Shown: positions 15,103 through 22,631 of the stretch, one piece after another
Layout: each line of letters starts with the position of its first letter
Numbering within the stretch: the stretch's first letter is position 1
DNA from: Fibrobacter sp.
GTDB lineage: Bacteria; Fibrobacterota; Fibrobacteria; Fibrobacterales; Fibrobacteraceae
Length of the DNA: 36,875 bases
Direction: 5' to 3'
Assembly: GCA_017503015.1 (NCBI GenBank)
Contig: JAFVTX010000044.1
Span: forward strand, 1-36,875
The notes under the pieces: generated by a model
Database searches by the model: none
The model's input: the letters and a program-made list of their open reading frames with translations, nothing else
What the model was told of the DNA's origin: nothing
Program-made: the position numbers and the translations under genes

Positions 15103-16272
15103 ATACGCCCCTTCGCCCTTGAAAACGACCTTGAAGGTCTTGAGGATGAGCTTGAAGTCGTCGGCCAGCTTGCCACCACGGCGGATGTAGTCGTTGTCCA
15201 GGCGCATCTGCCCTTCGAAGCTGATGTTGCTGCGGCCGCTGACCTGCCAGATGCAGGTGAGTCCGGGGGTTACGGAAAGGCGCATGCGATGCCAGGGTTC
15301 GTAGGTTTCCACCTCTTCGGGCAGGGGAGGCCTTGGGCCCACGATGGACATGTCGCCGTTGATGATGTTCACCAGCTGGGGCAGTTCGTCGAGGCTGAAC
15401 TTGCGGAGAACACGACCGAAGGGGTAGATGCGGGGGTCGTTCTTGATTTTGAAAGTCTTGCCGCCGGTCTCGTTCAGGGCCATGAGATCTTTTTTTCGTT
15501 CTTCGGCATCTACGTACATGCTGCGGAACTTGTACATGGTGAACAGCGAGCCGTTCTTGCCTACGCGGGTCTGCTTGAAGATGATGGGCCCCTTGGGGTC
15601 GCTGATTTTTACGGCCAGGGCACAGAAAAGAAGTACCGGCGAAAGGATAATCAGGCCCAGCAGGGCGCCTGTAAAGTCCACGCAGCGCTTGATGATGTGC
15701 CGAAAACGAATCTTGTGGGGGTGGGGCCAGATGTGGTCCATGTTCAGACGGTCAACACGGAAGAAACTGCCGTTGGTGCTGTTGAATTCCTTGATGGTGT
15801 CGGCCAGTTCCAAGTTGTCCTTTTCTTGGAGGCCGGTATAGAGGTAGGCCTTGAAGATGGGCTTCTTGGGCTTGTGCCGCAGGTTCTGGATAAGGCCCGC
15901 GTCGTTTAGCCTGTGAAGGATCTCTTTTCGAATATTCTCCAGGGTGGAAAGGTCCGAATTCAGCAGGATGACCCCGATGCCGTTGCCGTCGGAAAGGTAG
16001 CCGATGACATCGATGAACCGGAGGTGGGAGAACATGGTAAGCAGGCTGATTCGCCAGGTCTGCTCTACGGTTTGGTTCGGCCATGCCCAGCCCAGCAGGT
16101 CGAACTGGTGGGCGTAAATCTGGACAAAGATGAAGGGCTTGCGGGTGCGGTTTGCCCGCAGGAACTCCTCGTTCAGCCTGGCCCGGAAAAGCCTGGCCGG
16201 ATAGACGATGTTCTTTAGCCTCTGCTCCGTGAGTATGGAGTCAATGGCTGGATTTACCGATCCCTGTTCCAT
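15100..16272 (-). CDS. Polyprenyl-phosphate sugar-1-phosphate transferase with an extra N-terminal domain
   Basis: The C-terminal half (about 190-390) is a bacterial sugar transferase: a membrane hairpin CVDFTGALLGLIILSPVLLFCALAV, then GPIIFKQTRVGKNGSLFTMYKFRSM, SLDELPQLVNIINGDMSIVGPRPPLP and TPGLTCIWQVSGR. This family moves a sugar-1-phosphate from a nucleotide sugar to undecaprenyl phosphate, starting exopolysaccharide or O-antigen units at the inner membrane. Unlike WcaJ/WbaP it has no four-helix N-terminal bundle. Instead residues 1-185 are soluble and include VIGYLSDGNGIGVILLN, which resembles a degenerate GGDEF-type fold (inference). A -7 box 6 bp before ATG 16272 and no SD suggest a leaderless mRNA. 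It is divergent from hom across a heptamer element. Confidence 0.9.
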   Translation of the reverse strand: MEQGSVNPAIDSILTEQRLKNIVYPARLFRARLNEEFLRANRTRKPFIFVQIYAHQFDLLGWAWPNQTVEQTWRISLLTMFSHLRFIDVIGYLSDGNGIGVILLNSDLSTLENIRKEILHRLNDAGLIQNLRHKPKKPIFKAYLYTGLQEKDNLELADTIKEFNSTNGSFFRVDRLNMDHIWPHPHKIRFRHIIKRCVDFTGALLGLIILSPVLLFCALAVKISDPKGPIIFKQTRVGKNGSLFTMYKFRSMYVDAEERKKDLMALNETGGKTFKIKNDPRIYPFGRVLRKFSLDELPQLVNIINGDMSIVGPRPPLPEEVETYEPWHRMRLSVTPGLTCIWQVSGRSNISFEGQMRLDNDYIRRGGKLADDFKLILKTFKVVFKGEGAY

Positions 16273-16278
16273 GGGAGT

Positions 16279-16285
16279 AAATATA
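16279..16285 (-). promoter_or_regulatory. Putative -7 box of the sugar transferase gene
   Basis: Minus strand TATATTT, ending 6 bp before ATG 16272. Confidence 0.55.
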
Positions 16286-16313
16286 GCAAATAGGAAAGCT
16301 TGGAACTATATTG

Positions 16314-16411
16314 AGTTAAGAGTTCAAAGTTACTAGTTACTAGGATTTAGGAATAAGATGCTATTTGCTTAGAAATTCATCTCTAACTAGTAACTAGTAA
16401 CTAGTAACTAA
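16314..16411. repeat. Inverted pair of heptamer arrays
   Basis: On the left, AGTT or AGGA starts recur every 7 bp at 16314, 16321, 16328, 16335, 16342 and 16349. On the right, TAACTAG recurs at 16384, 16391 and 16398, with a partial unit at 16405. The arms (AGTTACT versus AGTAACT) are inverted and flank about 30 bp of unrelated AT-rich sequence. Confidence 0.85.
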
Positions 16412-16434
16412 TTTCGGACATAACTCCTTTTTTC

Positions 16435-16441
16435 TACATTT
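16435..16441 (+). promoter_or_regulatory. Putative -7 box of hom
   Basis: TACATTT preceded by a T-run, 31 bp before ATG 16473; a TGGAG (about 16461-16465) serves as SD. Confidence 0.5.
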
Positions 16442-16472
16442 ACCGCCGTAAAATTCAAAATGGAGACGCCTT

Positions 16473-17762
16473 ATGTTGCGTATTGGTCTTATTGGAACGG
16501 GAACCGTCGGTGGCGGAGTTATCCAGATTCTGGAGCAGAAAATTGCCGAGTACAAGGAAAAGCTCGGTGTGGAACTGGAACTGGCCTGCATTTGCGCCAA
16601 GTCCGAAGAAGAAGTGGCCCCCTACAAGGCGAAGGGTTACAAGGTTTCGACCAACGCCGACGAAATGATTGCCGGCAACGACATCGATGTGCTGGTGGAA
16701 CTGGCCGGTGGCTACAACATGCCCCGCAAGTGGATTCTGGCTGCCCTCGAAAGCGGCAAGCACGTGGTGACCGCCAACAAGGCTCTTCTCGCCAAGTATG
16801 GTCACGAGATTTTCCCCCTGGCCGCCAAGAACGGACTGCATGTGCTGTTCGAAGCTGCCGTAGGTGGAGGCATTCCCATTATCCGCAGCCTGCAGGAAGG
16901 CCTGCTGGGCTCTACGGTAGAAAGCCTGAGCTGCATCATCAACGGCACCTGCAATTACATCCTTAGCCGTATGGCCGACGAAGGCCTGGACTTTGACGTG
17001 GTGCTGAAGGACGCCCAGAAGCTCGGCTTTGCCGAAGCGGACCCCACCTTCGACATCGAAGGTATCGACTCCGCCCACAAGACGGCCCTGCTTGCAAGCC
17101 TCTGCAGCGGCAAGCGGGTGGATTTTGAAAAGATTCATGTGACGGGTATTTCCAAGATTACCGCCCAGGATATCGCCTTTGCCAAGGAAATCGGTTGCTG
17201 TGTTAAGCTCCTCGGCATCTATCATCGGGATGGCGACCGTGTGGACGCCCGTGTGCATCCCTGCTTTGTCTCTAACGAAAACCTGCTTTCCAACGTGAAC
17301 GGCGTGATTAACGCTGTCTACCTCAAGTGCGATAACCTGGGCGAAACGGTGCAGACCGGTGCCGGTGCTGGCCGCCTCCCGACGGCCTCTGCCGTGGTGG
17401 CGGACCTGGTGTCCTTGGCCCGCTCTGTGGACATGGGCAGCCGCAGGGCGCTCCCCATGGGCTGGTTCAATGTGGAAAATTCCGCCACGCTGGTGCCTAT
17501 TTCGGAAACGTCTTCCCGCTACTACCTGCGCTTCACCTCCCGTGACGCCTGCGGTGTGCTGGCGAAGATTACAAGCATCCTCGCCGATAACAACATCTCC
17601 ATTGAGACCATCATCCAGAAGAATGTGAAGGACCCAGGCAAGGTTTCCATTGTGGTCATTACCGAAAAGACCCAGGACAGCAAGGCCTCGAAGGCGGTGG
17701 AGGCTATCGACGCCCTGCCCGAAATCGTGGAAAAGAGCCAGGTTATCCGTTTCCTGGTCTAA
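16473..17762 (+). CDS. hom: Homoserine dehydrogenase
   Basis: Reduces aspartate semialdehyde to homoserine with NAD(P)H, the branch point to threonine and methionine; cytoplasmic. It is 429 aa, the usual length of the monofunctional enzyme with a regulatory domain. The Rossmann motif GLIGTGTVGGGV is at residues 5-16. VVTANKALLAKYG, FEAAVGGGIPIIRSL and INGTCNYIL mark the central domain, and GFAEADPTFDIEGIDSAHKTALLASL the catalytic segment. The C-terminal ACT domain (about 348-429, YYLRFTSRDACGVLAKITSIL) suggests feedback control, probably by threonine. No aspartokinase is fused, unlike ThrA/MetL of enteric bacteria. The ATG is supported by the TGGAG SD. It ends 41 bp before another sugar transferase gene, with no terminator between. 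Confidence 0.96.
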   Translation: MLRIGLIGTGTVGGGVIQILEQKIAEYKEKLGVELELACICAKSEEEVAPYKAKGYKVSTNADEMIAGNDIDVLVELAGGYNMPRKWILAALESGKHVVTANKALLAKYGHEIFPLAAKNGLHVLFEAAVGGGIPIIRSLQEGLLGSTVESLSCIINGTCNYILSRMADEGLDFDVVLKDAQKLGFAEADPTFDIEGIDSAHKTALLASLCSGKRVDFEKIHVTGISKITAQDIAFAKEIGCCVKLLGIYHRDGDRVDARVHPCFVSNENLLSNVNGVINAVYLKCDNLGETVQTGAGAGRLPTASAVVADLVSLARSVDMGSRRALPMGWFNVENSATLVPISETSSRYYLRFTSRDACGVLAKITSILADNNISIETIIQKNVKDPGKVSIVVITEKTQDSKASKAVEAIDALPEIVEKSQVIRFLV

Positions 17763-17789
17763 AAATTGGTTTCTGGACGGACCATTTTG

Positions 17790-17796
17790 TAGATTA
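17790..17796 (+). promoter_or_regulatory. Possible -7 box of the WbaP-type gene
   Basis: TAGATTA, near TAnnTTT, lies 7 bp before ATG 17804; no SD is present. Weaker than the other boxes. Confidence 0.3.
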
Positions 17797-17803
17797 GGCC
17801 TGT

Positions 17804-19255
17804 ATGATTCGTGCCGCCACATTGGAAAGGGTGCTCCTTCTCCTTTCGGACTTTCTCGCCCTGACAATCTGCTTTGTCCTGGCGTACTGGGTCCAGTTCC
17901 ATAGCGGCTGGATTGCCGAAAAGTTCGACCCTTCCAAGACCCTGGATGCCTACTGGCATATCGGGTGTGCCCTGAATATCTGCTGGCTGTTCTGGTTTAC
18001 CTTTACGGGGCTGTACCGCACGTGGCTTTTACAGTCCAGAACTTTGCAGGTCTTGCGGGTGTTGCGGGCCGTTTTTGTAGGTGTGGTCCTGATTATTGTC
18101 GGGCTGTTTGGCTCTGAGTTTATGGGCAAGGTGGCCGCCGGTGCTCCCCTGACTGGCAACTACATCTATGGTTCCCGCTTTACCTGGATCTTGGTCTATG
18201 GTGTCTTTGTATTGGTGCTGGTCGCTGCGTTCCGCATGGTGCTGTACCTTGGGCTAAGGTCGTTGCTCCGTCGGGGCTATGGGGCGAACAAGGTGCTGGT
18301 CCTTGGCTGTACGGAATCCGGTAAGAATATTGCAGAAGCTTTGAAAAAAGCTCCTGAGGTTGGTCAGCAGGTGGTGGGGTTTGTTGATGAACGCTATCAG
18401 GTGATGGACCATCATTTTTGCGATGTTCCGGTTCTTGGCAAGTATTCGGATTTGCCCACATTGGTCAAGAAGTTGGGCATTTCGGGAATCATTATCGCTC
18501 ATGACAGCTCTTCTCCGCAAGAAATCATGCGTGTGCTGGTATGGGTTTGCGAACTTCCCTTGCATATCTACATTGTGCCTGAGCTTTACCCTGCCGTCAA
18601 TGGCCGGTTCAAGAGTAACCTGGTCCACGGGTTCGAACTGCAGGAACTTTTCCCCTTAGCCATGCCGCCCTGGCAGGTACAGATCAAGAGATTCCTGGAT
18701 ATTGTTATTGGTGGAATTATCGGACTTTGCTCCTTGCCGGTGTGCCTGTTGGCGGCCATCGCCATCAAGCTGGATGACCACGGCCCCATTTTTTATTCCC
18801 AGGAACGCATCGGCCTGTACGGTAAGCCCTTTACGGTTTACAAGTTCCGCACCATGCGCACCGATGCCGAAAAGTTCGGGGCTCAGTGGGCCACCAAGAA
18901 GGACCCTCGCATTACCCGTGTGGGGCATTTCTTGCGCAAGACCCGCATTGATGAACTACCGCAGATTTTGTGTGTACTGAAGGGCGACATGAGTATGGTG
19001 GGGCCTCGTCCCGAACGTGCCGTATTCATTGGCAAGCTCCGTGAGCAGATTCCCTTTTATATTGGACGCCTGAAGATGAAACCCGGTCTTACCGGCTGGG
19101 CCCAGGTGCGCCACCATTATGACAATAGTATTGAGGATGTTCAAATCAAGCTGCAGTACGATATGTATTATTACGAGAACATGAGCCTGCTTCTGGATTT
19201 CCAGATTCTCGTGCGGACGGTCTATGTGGTTTTGACCGGAAAAGGAGCACAATGA
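17804..19255 (+). CDS. Exopolysaccharide polyprenyl glycosylphosphotransferase (WbaP/WcaJ type)
   Basis: This 483-aa inner-membrane enzyme transfers a sugar-1-phosphate to undecaprenyl phosphate, the first step of a surface polysaccharide repeat unit. Four N-terminal transmembrane helices are visible (about 8-30, 47-68, 80-102 and 120-145). A CoA-binding-like domain follows (about 160-270, [19 protein letters not shown]), then a fifth membrane segment ([27 protein letters not shown], about 290-317). The catalytic domain has [49 protein letters not shown] and [10 protein letters not shown]. It is the full-length architecture, unlike the soluble-N-terminus enzyme at 15100-16272, so the two probably start different glycans. 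No other glycan genes are adjacent. Confidence 0.93.
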   Translation: MIRAATLERVLLLLSDFLALTICFVLAYWVQFHSGWIAEKFDPSKTLDAYWHIGCALNICWLFWFTFTGLYRTWLLQSRTLQVLRVLRAVFVGVVLIIVGLFGSEFMGKVAAGAPLTGNYIYGSRFTWILVYGVFVLVLVAAFRMVLYLGLRSLLRRGYGANKVLVLGCTESGKNIAEALKKAPEVGQQVVGFVDERYQVMDHHFCDVPVLGKYSDLPTLVKKLGISGIIIAHDSSSPQEIMRVLVWVCELPLHIYIVPELYPAVNGRFKSNLVHGFELQELFPLAMPPWQVQIKRFLDIVIGGIIGLCSLPVCLLAAIAIKLDDHGPIFYSQERIGLYGKPFTVYKFRTMRTDAEKFGAQWATKKDPRITRVGHFLRKTRIDELPQILCVLKGDMSMVGPRPERAVFIGKLREQIPFYIGRLKMKPGLTGWAQVRHHYDNSIEDVQIKLQYDMYYYENMSLLLDFQILVRTVYVVLTGKGAQ

Positions 19256-19257
19256 TG

Positions 19258-19404
19258 AGTTAATAGTTCTGAGTTACTAGTTACTAGATAGTCTTAACAT
19301 AGATGTTTCTGGTATCTAATAACCATGTTCTAGTGACTTTTCGACATTAAATAATGCGGCGAAGCCGCTCTAGTAACTATCAACTATTAACTAGTAACTA
19401 AATT
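19258..19404. repeat. Inverted heptamer arrays filling the intergenic region before nadC
   Basis: On the left, AGTT starts every 7 bp at 19258, 19265, 19272 and 19279. On the right, TAGTAAC, TATCAAC, TATTAAC, TAGTAAC run 19371-19398 with a partial unit up to the nadC ATG. Between them lies a hairpin, GCGGC (19356-19360) with GCCGC (19364-19368). The left array begins inside the stop region of the preceding gene. Confidence 0.85.
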
Positions 19405-20268
19405 ATGTACGGCGATAACTCAACACCTGTTTTCCCAGTTAACGATGCTCTCACCATGATCCGTCTCGCGTTGGCCGAAGACGTGCGGACAGGCGATGTG
19501 ACCAGCGAATGGACTATCCCCGCCGACCAGAGGCAGCATGCCCGCCTGATAGCGAAAGAAGACGGCGTGCTGGCAGGACTCCCTGTGATTGAACTGGTTT
19601 TCCAGGAACTGAAGGCAAGCGTGAAGGTGACGCTCCACAAGAAAGACGGTGACGTGGTCAAAAAGGGCGACCTGATTGCCGAAATGGACGGCACCACCCA
19701 TGAACTCTTGACGGGCGAACGAACGCTCCTGAACTTTATCCAGCAGCTTTCGGGCGTGGCCACGGTGGCCCATACCTTCCAGGAAGCCCTGAAGGGCGGA
19801 AAGACCAAGGTGCTGGATACCCGCAAGACGGTGCCCGGTTTCCGCACATTGCAAAAATACGCCGTGCGTGTAGGGGGCGGTTCCAACCATCGCATGGGAC
19901 TTTTCGACATGGTGTTGGTGAAGGACAACCACATTGCTGCGGCAGGCGGTGTTTTGCAGGCTCTTGAAGTGGTGAAGAAGAACAACAAGCAAGGCCTGAT
20001 GGTGGAAATGGAAGTGGAAAATTTCGACCAGCTGCGGGCCTTGTTGAACAAGGGCGTAGACGTAATCATGCTGGACAACATGAGCAACGAGATGATGGCC
20101 GAGGCCCTGAAGATTATCAAGGAAAGCGGCGACAAGTGCCTGGTGGAAGGCTCTGGAAACATGACGCTGGAACGTGCGAAGGAAATCGCTACCCTTGGTC
20201 TTGACTATATTTCGGTCGGGGCATTGACTCATAGTGTGAAGGCTCTTGACATCTCCATGAGGATATAG
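19405..20268 (+). CDS. nadC: Nicotinate-nucleotide pyrophosphorylase (quinolinate phosphoribosyltransferase)
   Basis: Converts quinolinate and PRPP to nicotinate mononucleotide, CO2 and PPi in de novo NAD synthesis. At 287 aa it has the normal length. Motifs are LAEDVRTGDVTSEWTIP near the N-terminus, GERTLLNFIQQLSGVAT (about 108-124), the substrate-binding TRKTVPGFRTLQKYAVRVGGGSNHRMGL (about 138-165), VLVKDNH and the C-terminal VEGSGNMTLERAKEIATLGLDYISVGALTHS. The start is the ATG at 19405 directly after a heptamer array; no SD is visible. nadA and nadB are not in the window. coaX follows 52 bp downstream across a REP-like hairpin, pairing two cofactor genes. Confidence 0.95.
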   Translation: MYGDNSTPVFPVNDALTMIRLALAEDVRTGDVTSEWTIPADQRQHARLIAKEDGVLAGLPVIELVFQELKASVKVTLHKKDGDVVKKGDLIAEMDGTTHELLTGERTLLNFIQQLSGVATVAHTFQEALKGGKTKVLDTRKTVPGFRTLQKYAVRVGGGSNHRMGLFDMVLVKDNHIAAAGGVLQALEVVKKNNKQGLMVEMEVENFDQLRALLNKGVDVIMLDNMSNEMMAEALKIIKESGDKCLVEGSGNMTLERAKEIATLGLDYISVGALTHSVKALDISMRI

Positions 20269-20288
20269 TCTCTATGTAGAAAAGGAGA

Positions 20289-20307
20289 TGCCCGGTCAAG
20301 CCGGGCA
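20289..20307. repeat. REP-like hairpin between nadC and coaX
   Basis: TGCCCGG (20289-20295) pairs with CCGGGCA (20301-20307), followed by TGACAAA. It resembles the hairpin at 15000-15020, including the GATGACAAA-type right flank. Confidence 0.65.
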
Positions 20308-20320
20308 TGACAAATGGTAG

Positions 20321-21145
20321 ATGAAAAAGAATTTGAAAAAGTCGGATACGGTCTCGTTTGTGGTGGATGTGGGCAACTCCCACACGGTTCTTGGCATATT
20401 CAAGGGCGACAAGGTGGTGGACCACTGGAGGCTCACCACCCGCAAGGAAACCACCAGCGACGAGGTGATGAACCGCATTGGCGGTCTTGTCCGTTTTTCC
20501 GAAATCAAACCTTCGACTATTACCCACGTGGGGCTTTCGACGGTGGTGCCTGCCCATGAACGCCCGTGGATCAAGGCCCTGCAGACCCTGTTAAAGCGGC
20601 CTGTGCAGGTGGTGAGTTCCGACAACTGCCTGGGATGCCCTATCGCCTACCCGAACCCGGCTTCGCTAGGTTCTGACCGTCTCTGCAATATCATCGCCCT
20701 TCGGGACCGTGGCTACAAGGATGCCATCGTGGTGGACATGGGAACGGCCACTACTTTTGACGTGATGAAGGATGGCGGCTTTGCTGGGGGTATCATTATT
20801 CCCGGTATCAGTGCCAGCTTGGATGTTTTGACCGAGAAGGCGGCAAGGCTTTTACCGGTGAGCATTGAATGGCCGGAACACGTGATTGCCAACAACACCG
20901 ACGACGCCATCCGCGCGGGTCTCTTGTACGGGTTCATGGCGGAGCTTGAAACCCTGGTGGCCAAAATCAAGGCCGAGATGGGCAAGAAGAAGGTCCCCGT
21001 GTTTGCCACGGGAGGCTGGGGCCGCATGGTCATGGGACACAGCAAGGTGATTGACACCTACGACCCCTACCTGACCCTGAACGGGGTGCGCCTGGTTGCC
21101 CTTCATGGCAATGGCGCTGCCGATATTGAGGGCGAAGAGGACTGA
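20321..21145 (+). CDS. coaX: Type III pantothenate kinase
   Basis: Phosphorylates pantothenate, the first step of CoA synthesis. This 274-aa protein belongs to the CoaX (ASKHA-fold) type, not the CoaA P-loop type. The N-terminal phosphate-binding motif is VDVGNSHTVLGIF (about 13-25); NPASLGSDRLCNIIAL (about 112-127) and VDMGTATTFDVM (about 138-149) are the other conserved blocks, followed by GGIIIPGISASLDVL. Type III kinases are typically insensitive to CoA feedback. The ATG at 20321 is the first in frame; no SD is visible. It faces the convergent envelope gene, 4 bp from its stop, and no terminator is seen between them. Confidence 0.93.
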   Translation: MKKNLKKSDTVSFVVDVGNSHTVLGIFKGDKVVDHWRLTTRKETTSDEVMNRIGGLVRFSEIKPSTITHVGLSTVVPAHERPWIKALQTLLKRPVQVVSSDNCLGCPIAYPNPASLGSDRLCNIIALRDRGYKDAIVVDMGTATTFDVMKDGGFAGGIIIPGISASLDVLTEKAARLLPVSIEWPEHVIANNTDDAIRAGLLYGFMAELETLVAKIKAEMGKKKVPVFATGGWGRMVMGHSKVIDTYDPYLTLNGVRLVALHGNGAADIEGEED

Positions 21146-21149
21146 TTCC

Positions 21150-22631
21150 CTAGAATCTGAAGCCTGCCTGCAGGTGCAACGCAAATCCGTTGCGGAAAAC
21201 AAGCGAAGAAAAGGAATCCCATTTTTCGGCAAGGGAATAGCCCTTGTTCTTTTCTGTTGTGATGTCTTCGTCGGTATCGGGAATGTCGGGTGGCTCGGGT
21301 TCTTCGGCAGGTCCTTTGTCTGGTCCCTTTTCGGTGTGAAAGTGCAGGGGAATAATCTGTTCCATACCGAAGGAGACAAAGAAGGCTTTTGACGGGGATT
21401 GCAGTTCGGTGCCTAGCCCCGCCAATGCTCCGACGACATAGCCCTCCTGTTGCCAGGTGCTGGTAGAATGCTTGATGTGGAAGAACCCGGATTTTTCCTT
21501 GCGCATGTTTAGCTTGGCTATGTAAGAGGCGTAAAAACCGTCAAGGGTTGCCTTGGGTAGCAGGTGCCAACGGCCCACATTCAGGTTCCACTGGTAGCCC
21601 AAACTGGCGTCTAAGATTTTTCCGTCAATGTCGCCATATATGCGGAAAGAACGTTGAAAAACGCTAAAGGAAAGAGTCTTGAGGATAGAACTTTTCAGGG
21701 CTCTGTTGGGAGCCAGAGTCTCGTAAAAGCGCCTGCTTTCCCAGGGGATGTTTATTTCCAGGGTCCCGTAAACGGCCCTTGCCGTGAATCGGTCGCCGTC
21801 TTGGAACTTGTGCTGGAAGCTTGCCTGGAAAAGGTTTGCGTCTAGTCCCAGGGGCAGGTAGGCGAATCTCTTTTCGCTTGCCTCGTCGCCGTTTTCCCGC
21901 ATCAGGCCGAACAGCCGGATATCGGCGTACAGGTAGGCGTAAGAAAGTTGGACTTTGTTGCTGGTTCCGTCATAGAGGTAGCGGAAGTCTGTTCCCCAAA
22001 AATCAGAGGAATCGCTGAAGGCGTAACCCCACTGGTTTTCGATGTCGGGTGAGGTTTCACTGTAGAAAAATGCCCCTTGCAGTCGATGGCTCAGTAGCCT
22101 TGTTCCCGCAGAAAAACTTTTGGCGAGTATGGTAGATTGGTAGGTAGCGTCAATGGTAGGAACGTAATCCTCTTCCCAGTCGGAATGCCAGTGAATTCCC
22201 GAAAGTTCAAGGAGTCCGGCGTTGATGGATGCCTTGGCGTAGAGCAAGGAGTCGGGAAGGTGGAAACGGGATGAAACCCCTATGGCAGGAAGTGCGCTAA
22301 CGTTGGCATCTACGCCAAAGAATTTGAAATCCCTGGAAAGGGATGTGTGTCCTGTAGTGAGAGTTTCTCCTGTCTTCAAATTCCAGGAATAGTTTTTACG
22401 GTCGCTGTCGCGGCGGTAACTTAGATGGTAATGACTCTTTCCGACGCTTGCCCCCAAAGCCCAATCCCCTGCCTGCAAGCTGTCGCTGATGGAACAAGTT
22501 TTTACAGACGCCTTTGAACCCTTCCAGTCCAACAGAAAAAGCCCGTCGCACTGGACGAGCCCGGAGTTCCAGGCGAACCCCGTGTTTGCAATGAGCAGGG
22601 TCGCCAGGAGAACTTTTGTTAGGTTACTCAA
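21150..22631 (-). CDS. Predicted outer-membrane beta-rich protein, TTG start
   Basis: This 493-aa protein is not recognised. A signal peptide (SNLTKVLLATLLIANTGFA) precedes a long sequence of alternating polar/aromatic segments (for example HYHLSYRRDSDRKNYSWNL, VQLSYAYLYADIRLFG, WGYAFSDSSDFWGTDFRYLYDG). It ends in aromatic Phe (LHLQAGFRF), typical of outer-membrane beta-barrels. The start is taken as TTG at 22631, which overlaps the upstream stop as TTGA, a translational-coupling arrangement; TTG 22640 is an alternative. A Glu/Pro/Asp-rich loop (about residues 445-468) lies near the C-terminus. Coupled expression suggests it works with the lipoprotein encoded just upstream. Confidence 0.7.
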   Translation of the reverse strand: MSNLTKVLLATLLIANTGFAWNSGLVQCDGLFLLDWKGSKASVKTCSISDSLQAGDWALGASVGKSHYHLSYRRDSDRKNYSWNLKTGETLTTGHTSLSRDFKFFGVDANVSALPAIGVSSRFHLPDSLLYAKASINAGLLELSGIHWHSDWEEDYVPTIDATYQSTILAKSFSAGTRLLSHRLQGAFFYSETSPDIENQWGYAFSDSSDFWGTDFRYLYDGTSNKVQLSYAYLYADIRLFGLMRENGDEASEKRFAYLPLGLDANLFQASFQHKFQDGDRFTARAVYGTLEINIPWESRRFYETLAPNRALKSSILKTLSFSVFQRSFRIYGDIDGKILDASLGYQWNLNVGRWHLLPKATLDGFYASYIAKLNMRKEKSGFFHIKHSTSTWQQEGYVVGALAGLGTELQSPSKAFFVSFGMEQIIPLHFHTEKGPDKGPAEEPEPPDIPDTDEDITTEKNKGYSLAEKWDSFSSLVFRNGFALHLQAGFRF

